A DNA stretch of 9,068 nt, taken from positions 1 to 9,068 of the forward strand of contig JAFZRK010000192.1 of the NCBI GenBank assembly GCA_017619905.1, read 5' to 3'. The translations under genes and the position numbers were made by a program. The notes under the pieces are model-generated. The model worked only from the letters and a program-made list of their open reading frames with translations. It had not been told where the DNA came from and ran no database searches. The stretch's first letter is position 1. Each line of letters opens with the position of its first letter. This document shows positions 5,259 through 9,068 of this stretch, piece by piece. This DNA comes from Bacillota bacterium (GTDB taxonomy: Bacteria > Bacillota > Clostridia > Peptostreptococcales > Anaerovoracaceae).

Positions 5259-5939
5259 ATGTCGACGTTAAAACAGATGCCCGAAAGCGAAAGGCCCCGG
5301 GAAAAACTGCTGAGGACGGGAGCCGGAGGGCTCTCCAACACTGAACTCATAGCACTGATAGTATCAAACGGAACTAAGGATCAGAGCGCGCTGGAGGTGT
5401 CGTCCGGCATACTGTCCCTGGAAAAAGACGGCATAAGAGGACTGGTCAACTGCCAGCCGGAGGAGTTCATGAGAGTCAAAGGAGTGGGGGAGGCGCTCGC
5501 GTGCCGGCTGTGCGCCGCCCTGGAACTGGGGCGCAGGACCGCCTTTTGCGACTCCGCGGAAAAGACCCTAATGGACCGTCCTTCTGCCGCCGCGGACATA
5601 TTCATGAAGGACCTGCGGCATCTTCAGAAAGAGAAGATCTGCCTTGCCATGCTCAACGCAAAAGGGGAGATAGTCGCCAAGGAGGAGGTGGCCTCCGGAG
5701 GGCTGTCTTCCGCCTGCGTAAGCCCCAGGGAGGTGTTCTCCAACGCCGTCAGGAAAGGCGCGTACGCGGTGGTGCTTGCCCACAACCACCCAAGCGGGGA
5801 TCCGACGCCCAGCGCCGCCGACATAACCATGACCAAAAGGATAGTCCAGGCGGGAGAGCTTCTGGGCATAAAACTGGAGGACCACATCATAATCGGCGAC
5901 GGTCGTTACATAAGTCTCAGAGAGATTGGAATTATTTAG
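5259..5939 (+). CDS. radC: RadC family protein (JAB/MPN domain)
   Basis: A 226-residue RadC (UPF0758) protein of normal length. The N-terminal half has a helix-hairpin-helix-like region (about 66-92, containing RVKGVGEALACRLCAALELGRR), typical of non-specific DNA binding. The C-terminal half is a JAB/MPN metalloprotease-like domain with EEVASGG (142-148) and the JAMM motif HNHPSGDPTPSAAD: His175, His177, Ser185 and Asp188. All metal ligands are present, so the fold should bind zinc. RadC was once named a DNA repair protein, but its repair role has been questioned and its molecular function is unsettled. It lies between a terminator and the MinD-like gene. No strong terminator follows, so read-through into the MinD-like gene is possible. 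Confidence 0.95.
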   Translation: MSTLKQMPESERPREKLLRTGAGGLSNTELIALIVSNGTKDQSALEVSSGILSLEKDGIRGLVNCQPEEFMRVKGVGEALACRLCAALELGRRTAFCDSAEKTLMDRPSAAADIFMKDLRHLQKEKICLAMLNAKGEIVAKEEVASGGLSSACVSPREVFSNAVRKGAYAVVLAHNHPSGDPTPSAADITMTKRIVQAGELLGIKLEDHIIIGDGRYISLREIGII

Positions 5940-5979
5940 TAAAATCGCTAATTTCCCCTATATTCTTTACCGCGGAAAT

Positions 5980-6001
5980 GTGTTAGAATACTGCGTAACA
6001 C
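5980..6001. promoter_or_regulatory. Inverted repeat overlapping an extended -10 box before the MinD-like gene
   Basis: GTGTTA (5980-5985) and TAACAC (5996-6001) form a perfect six-base dyad with a ten-base spacer. The left arm overlaps a possible extended -10 element, TGTTAGAAT at 5981-5989; no good -35 box is visible. The geometry suits a dimeric repressor site or a short RNA hairpin. No regulator can be named, and arms this short could occur by chance. Confidence 0.35.
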
Positions 6002-6020
6002 TTTTCACGGAAGGGATCCG

Positions 6021-6740
6021 ATGGGCAAAGTAATACTGTCGTGTTCCGGCAGCGGAGGCACCGGAAAAACGACTTTCGCAGTAAATATAAGCGCGGCGGC
6101 CGCAAAGCAGGGACTCAGCGTCCTTCTGCTGGATCTTAACATGGGAAGGCGCAACGCGGACATCTATCTGGGCATGGAGGACCGCATCCTCTTCGACCTC
6201 GGAGACGTTGTATCCGGGCTCTGCCGTCTGGACAAGGCCATAATAAGCCACGATCTCTGCCCCGGGCTCAGTCTTCTGTCCTGCCCGCAGTACAGGGAGA
6301 TAGAAGGCATAAGCGCAGGACACGTAAACGCTCTGTACAGGACCCTGCGCAGCCGTTTCGACCTCGTGGTGGTGGACTGCCCGGTATCCGTAACGGGTAT
6401 TTTAAGGGTATTCGCCAGCGGCGCGGATGCCGCACTTATGCTGACCGTGCCGGATTTCTCCGCCGTAAGGAACGCGGAGGCCCTGTGCGAAAAGCTGGAG
6501 GAGATAGGCATAAAGGAGATCTACTACGCCATCAACCGCATAGACAGGCAGTACACGGATTCCAACAATGTTCCGGGGATCAATTTCATAACAAGATCCA
6601 TCAACGCGCCTCTTGTCGGCATGGTATCCGAGGATCCTCTCATCCACATAGCCAACAATTCGGGCATCCCGGTAGCTTTCGCGGACGGCAGCGACATAGC
6701 CCGCAGGTTCGCGGACATAGCTTCCAGGATAACCGCCTAG
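6021..6740 (+). CDS. MinD/ParA-like P-loop ATPase lacking the signature lysine
   Basis: A 239-residue MinD/ParA-superfamily ATPase. The Walker A region is SGSGGTGKTT (9-18): Lys16 and Thr17 of the P loop are kept, but residue 11, the intra-dimer signature lysine in MinD, is serine. The switch region LLLDLNMGRRNADIYLG (35-51) keeps Asp38 but has Asn40 where MinD has Asp. Walker B is DLVVVDCP (114-121). The protein ends at ...ADIASRITA with no amphipathic membrane-targeting helix of the usual MinD tail and is shorter than typical MinD (about 265). It is preceded by GGAAGGGA at 6009-6016 and followed by a strong terminator. No minC, minE or parB is visible. It may act in localisation or division, or be a non-hydrolysing relative; a function cannot be assigned. 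Confidence 0.82.
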   Translation: MGKVILSCSGSGGTGKTTFAVNISAAAAKQGLSVLLLDLNMGRRNADIYLGMEDRILFDLGDVVSGLCRLDKAIISHDLCPGLSLLSCPQYREIEGISAGHVNALYRTLRSRFDLVVVDCPVSVTGILRVFASGADAALMLTVPDFSAVRNAEALCEKLEEIGIKEIYYAINRIDRQYTDSNNVPGINFITRSINAPLVGMVSEDPLIHIANNSGIPVAFADGSDIARRFADIASRITA

Positions 6741-6754
6741 TTCAGAAAACACAT

Positions 6755-6786
6755 CAGCCGGAGGACCTGTCCCCCGGCTGTTTTTT
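6755..6786 (+). terminator. Intrinsic terminator after the MinD-like gene
   Basis: CAGCCGG (6755-6761) pairs with CCGGCTG (6774-6780). GGA/TCC inside can extend the hairpin. Six consecutive T follow (6781-6786). This is a textbook Rho-independent terminator 14 bases after the stop. Confidence 0.92.
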
Positions 6787-6787
6787 A

Positions 6788-6816
6788 TTGACATAATATT
6801 GTACATATTGTATTAT
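6788..6816 (+). promoter_or_regulatory. Near-consensus sigma-A promoter of rny
   Basis: A perfect TTGACA (6788-6793) lies exactly 17 bases from TATTAT (6811-6816, 5 of 6 to TATAAT). Transcription would start near 6823, giving an AT-rich leader of about 60 bases. An overlapping weaker pair, TTGTAC (6799-6804) and TAGATT (6822-6827), could be a second start. The -35 box begins two bases after the T run of the previous terminator. Confidence 0.8.
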
Positions 6817-6883
6817 AACACTAGATTTATATCAACATATCGTTTTATATAGATCAAATACGCATTAACAAGGAGAACAAAAT

Positions 6884-8446
6884 ATGTTGCCACAAGGACA
6901 GCCCTTCCCGTGGGCACTGGTCTGCGTGCTGGCTATTGTTTTTCTGCTTGTCGGAATACTTGTAGGATACATCTTAAGGAAGTCAAAAGCTGAAAAGACG
7001 ATCGGAAGTGCCGAGACCCAGGCAAAGAATATTATCCTGGACGCAGAGAACAGAGCAGAAGCACTGAGAAAGGAACTCGTCGCCGAGGCCAAGTCCGAGG
7101 CCCATCAGATAAAGGTGGAGGCCGAAAAGGACATCAAGGAGCGCAGGGACGACGTAAAGAAATCCGAACGCAGGATAACCCAGAAAGAAGAATCTGTGGA
7201 CAGAAAGCTGGAGTCCATAGAGAAGAAGGAAGAAGACATCCAGCGCAGACAGCAGTCGTTAAAAGACAAGGAAAAGAACGTAGACGAGCTTATAAAGAAG
7301 CAGATCGCGGAATTGGAGAGGATCTCCGGGTGCACGGCCGACGAGGCCAAGCAGATGCTCCTGAGGGATCTGGAAAAGGACATCCGCCACGAGGCGTCCG
7401 TAATGATCAAGGACATAGAGTCCAAGGCCAAGGACGAGGCGGACAGGAAGGCAAAAGACATAATCGTAGGCGCCATCCAGCGCTGCGCGGCTGACACGGT
7501 CGCTGAGAGCACCATCTCGGTGGTGAGCTTGCCCAGCGACGACATGAAAGGCCGCATAATCGGCCGCGAGGGCCGCAACATCAGGGCCATAGAAACTGCC
7601 ACGGGCGTGGGTCTCATCATAGACGATACGCCGGAAGCCATAGTAGTCTCCTCCTTCGATCCCGTAAGAAGAGAGATCGCAAGGATAGCTCTGGAAAAGC
7701 TGATAGTGGACGGCCGCATCCATCCCGCCCGCATAGAGGAGATGGTGGAGAAGGCCACCAAGGAAGTAAACGCCGTCATCAAGAAGGAAGGCGAGGAAGC
7801 AGTATTCGAGATCGGATGCCACAACGTGCATCCCGAGCTCGTAAAGCTCCTCGGAAGGCTCCGCTACAGGACGAGCTACGGTCAGAACGTCCTGTCCCAT
7901 TCCAAGGAAGTCGCCCACCTGGCAGGCCTCATGGCCGGCGAGCTGGGGTTTGACGTTGCGCTTGCCAAGAGGGCAGGCCTCTTCCACGACATAGGAAAGG
8001 CTCTCGACCACGAGATCCAGGGCACACACGTGGACATAGGCATAGACGTGCTGCGCAAGTACAAGGAGCCGGAGGCCGTCATAGACGGCATGGCTTCCCA
8101 CCACGGTGACTACGAGCCCAAGAGCGCGGAGGCGGTGCTGGTGACTGCCGCGGATGCTCTGTCGGCTGCCCGCCCCGGAGCCAGGAGAGAGACTCTCGAC
8201 ACCTACATCAAGAGGCTACAGAAGCTGGAGGAGATCGCCAATACCACGCCGGGCGTGGAAAGCTCATACGCCATCCAGGCAGGAAGGGAGATACGCATCA
8301 TCGCCAAGCCGGACCAGGTGTCGGACGATTCCATGCCGATGCTCGCGAGGGACATCAGCAAGCGCATAGAGAGCGAGCTCGAATATCCGGGCCAGATAAA
8401 GGTCAACGTGATAAGGGAGACCAGAGCGATAGACTACGCGAAATAG
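6884..8446 (+). CDS. rny: Ribonuclease Y
   Basis: A 520-residue RNase Y, the same length as I recall for the Bacillus subtilis enzyme. A single N-terminal membrane helix (about 11-31) is followed by a long charged coiled coil (about 35-200). Next come the KH RNA-binding domain with GRIIGREGRN (223-232) and the HD domain with the metal pair His368-Asp369 in FHDIGKALDHE, then ASHHGDYEP. RNase Y is the membrane-anchored endoribonuclease that starts decay of many mRNAs in Bacillota and can work with other processing and degradation enzymes. The ATG has AAGGAG at 6870-6875, eight bases upstream. The gene has its own strong promoter and terminator. No frameshift or missing residue is seen. Confidence 0.98.
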   Translation: MLPQGQPFPWALVCVLAIVFLLVGILVGYILRKSKAEKTIGSAETQAKNIILDAENRAEALRKELVAEAKSEAHQIKVEAEKDIKERRDDVKKSERRITQKEESVDRKLESIEKKEEDIQRRQQSLKDKEKNVDELIKKQIAELERISGCTADEAKQMLLRDLEKDIRHEASVMIKDIESKAKDEADRKAKDIIVGAIQRCAADTVAESTISVVSLPSDDMKGRIIGREGRNIRAIETATGVGLIIDDTPEAIVVSSFDPVRREIARIALEKLIVDGRIHPARIEEMVEKATKEVNAVIKKEGEEAVFEIGCHNVHPELVKLLGRLRYRTSYGQNVLSHSKEVAHLAGLMAGELGFDVALAKRAGLFHDIGKALDHEIQGTHVDIGIDVLRKYKEPEAVIDGMASHHGDYEPKSAEAVLVTAADALSAARPGARRETLDTYIKRLQKLEEIANTTPGVESSYAIQAGREIRIIAKPDQVSDDSMPMLARDISKRIESELEYPGQIKVNVIRETRAIDYAK

Positions 8447-8454
8447 CAAGCACG

Positions 8455-8482
8455 GGCCCGCAGAGATGCGGGCCTTCTTTTT
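8455..8482 (+). terminator. Intrinsic terminator after rny
   Basis: GGCCCGCA (8455-8462) and TGCGGGCC (8467-8474) form a perfect eight-pair stem with a GAGA loop, followed by TTCTTTTT. The ATG of the cysteine desulfurase lies only seven bases after the T run. The hairpin may reduce rather than fully stop transcription into that gene. Confidence 0.9.
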
Positions 8483-8488
8483 AGGGAC

Positions 8489-9068
8489 ATGCAGGTTTAT
8501 TTAGACAACAGCGCAACAACAAGACCAAAGCCGGAGGCCGTAAAGGCCGCATTGAGTGCGATGGAGGAGGGCTTCGGCAATCCTTCCACGCTCTACAGGC
8601 TCGGGCTGGAAGCCGAGAAGACAGTCAAGGCGGCCAGAAAGACAGTGGCAGCCAGCATTGCTGCGCTTCCGGAGGAAGTATTCTTCACTTCCGGAGGCAC
8701 CGAGAGCAACAACACCGCCATATTCGGCGCCTGGGAGTCCAGGAAGAAGCAGGGCAGGAGGGTCATCACCACGGCGGTGGAGCACCCGTCGGTATTAAAC
8801 TGCTTCGAGGCTCTTAAGCGGCAGGGGGCGGACGTCGTCATCCTTCCGGTGGGAAGAGACGGCAGCCTGGACCTTAAGCAGCTTAAGGCTGCGCTAACGG
8901 ATGATACGATACTGGTCTCGGTGATGCACGTGAACAACGAGACCGGCGCGGTCTTCCCTGTCGAAGAGATAGGAAGGATGATAAAGGATTCCGCTTCCGG
9001 CAAAGGCACCGCAAAGCCGCTCTTCCATGTCGACTGCGTGCAGAGCTACGGGAAGCTGCCGGTAAAAG
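8489..9068 (+). CDS. Cysteine desulfurase, NifS/IscS family (cut by right edge)
   Basis: The first 193 codons of a PLP-dependent cysteine desulfurase are present; the rest is beyond the right edge. The opening MQVYLDNSATT is canonical. PLP-site residues are visible in SGGTESNN (68-75), VEHPSV with His99, HVNNETG (147-153) and HVDCVQSYGKL (180-190), with Asp182 for the ring nitrogen and Gln185. The PLP lysine and the loop cysteine that takes the persulfide would lie past the edge. The enzyme supplies sulfur from L-cysteine for Fe-S clusters, tRNA thiolation or thiamine. In many Bacillota a gene like this precedes thiI, so tRNA 4-thiouridine synthesis is possible, but the neighbour is not visible. 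Only AGGG at 8483-8486, two bases before the ATG, resembles a ribosome binding site. No separate promoter is seen, so expression may depend on read-through from rny. Confidence 0.92.
   Translation, partial: MQVYLDNSATTRPKPEAVKAALSAMEEGFGNPSTLYRLGLEAEKTVKAARKTVAASIAALPEEVFFTSGGTESNNTAIFGAWESRKKQGRRVITTAVEHPSVLNCFEALKRQGADVVILPVGRDGSLDLKQLKAALTDDTILVSVMHVNNETGAVFPVEEIGRMIKDSASGKGTAKPLFHVDCVQSYGKLPVK

Noticed and set aside
5951..5979. ATTTCC/GGAAAT inverted repeat after radC as a terminator
   Set aside because: Six pairs with a loop of about 17 bases and no T run; not convincing.
7105..7824. Minus-strand serine-rich open reading frame of 239 codons opposite rny
   Set aside because: The Ser/Phe-rich sequence is the antisense image of the Lys/Glu-rich coiled coil and not a real protein.
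7259..8104. Minus-strand open reading frame of 281 codons opposite rny
   Set aside because: It is a shadow of the KH and HD coding region of RNase Y; no motif or start signal supports it.
1..9068. Mobile elements, CRISPR arrays, tRNA or rRNA genes, anti-phage systems
   Set aside because: No transposase, integrase, direct-repeat array, structural RNA or known defence gene is visible; all genes have ordinary chromosomal context.

Overview
The window looks like chromosomal DNA of a strictly anaerobic Clostridia-type Bacillota. The evidence is a gene set for a NAD-linked trimeric [FeFe] hydrogenase with its usual satellite genes, a ribonuclease Y of the Bacillota type, and strong AGGAGG-like ribosome binding sites. 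Coding regions are fairly GC-rich; the short AT-rich gaps carry the promoters. No tRNA, rRNA, CRISPR array, insertion sequence or prophage gene is visible. The species cannot be named from this sequence alone.

Left half (1-3876, all minus strand): a hydrogenase-associated locus in two transcription units. The upstream unit reads, in transcription order, DRTGG-domain protein (3876-3505), anti-sigma-factor-like ATPase (3535-3113), HydS-like [FeFe]-hydrogenase-domain protein (3116-1878), second DRTGG-domain protein (1881-1543) and PHP-domain phosphoesterase (1530-805). The genes overlap or nearly touch, and a hairpin (763-797) follows the last one. The second unit starts with the NuoE/HydC-like [2Fe-2S] subunit (697-203) and a second histidine-kinase-type ATPase (203 to beyond the left edge). 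The catalytic HydA and flavoprotein HydB genes would be expected just outside the left edge; that is inferred from known loci of this type. Each unit is preceded by a sigma-A-like promoter overlapped or directly followed by an 18-bp site resembling the clostridial Rex (NADH/NAD+ sensor) operator. Both units may therefore respond to cellular redox state.

Right half (4027-9068, all plus strand): a divergent set of ordinary chromosomal genes, each with its own signals. They are a glycosyltransferase family 2/GtrA membrane fusion followed by a strong terminator, radC, a MinD-like ATPase lacking the signature lysine and the membrane-targeting tail, ribonuclease Y (rny) with a near-consensus promoter and its own terminator, and the first 193 codons of a NifS/IscS-type cysteine desulfurase cut by the right edge.

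The most interesting part is the HydS-like protein and its neighbours. The protein keeps the H-cluster cysteines but has changed residues around the active site. It is encoded with a partner-switch-type ATPase and two diverged DRTGG paralogs. This fits a H2- or redox-sensing regulatory module for the adjacent hydrogenase, but its output cannot be read from sequence. The locus type is already known in Clostridia, so the novelty is in the details rather than in the existence of the cluster.
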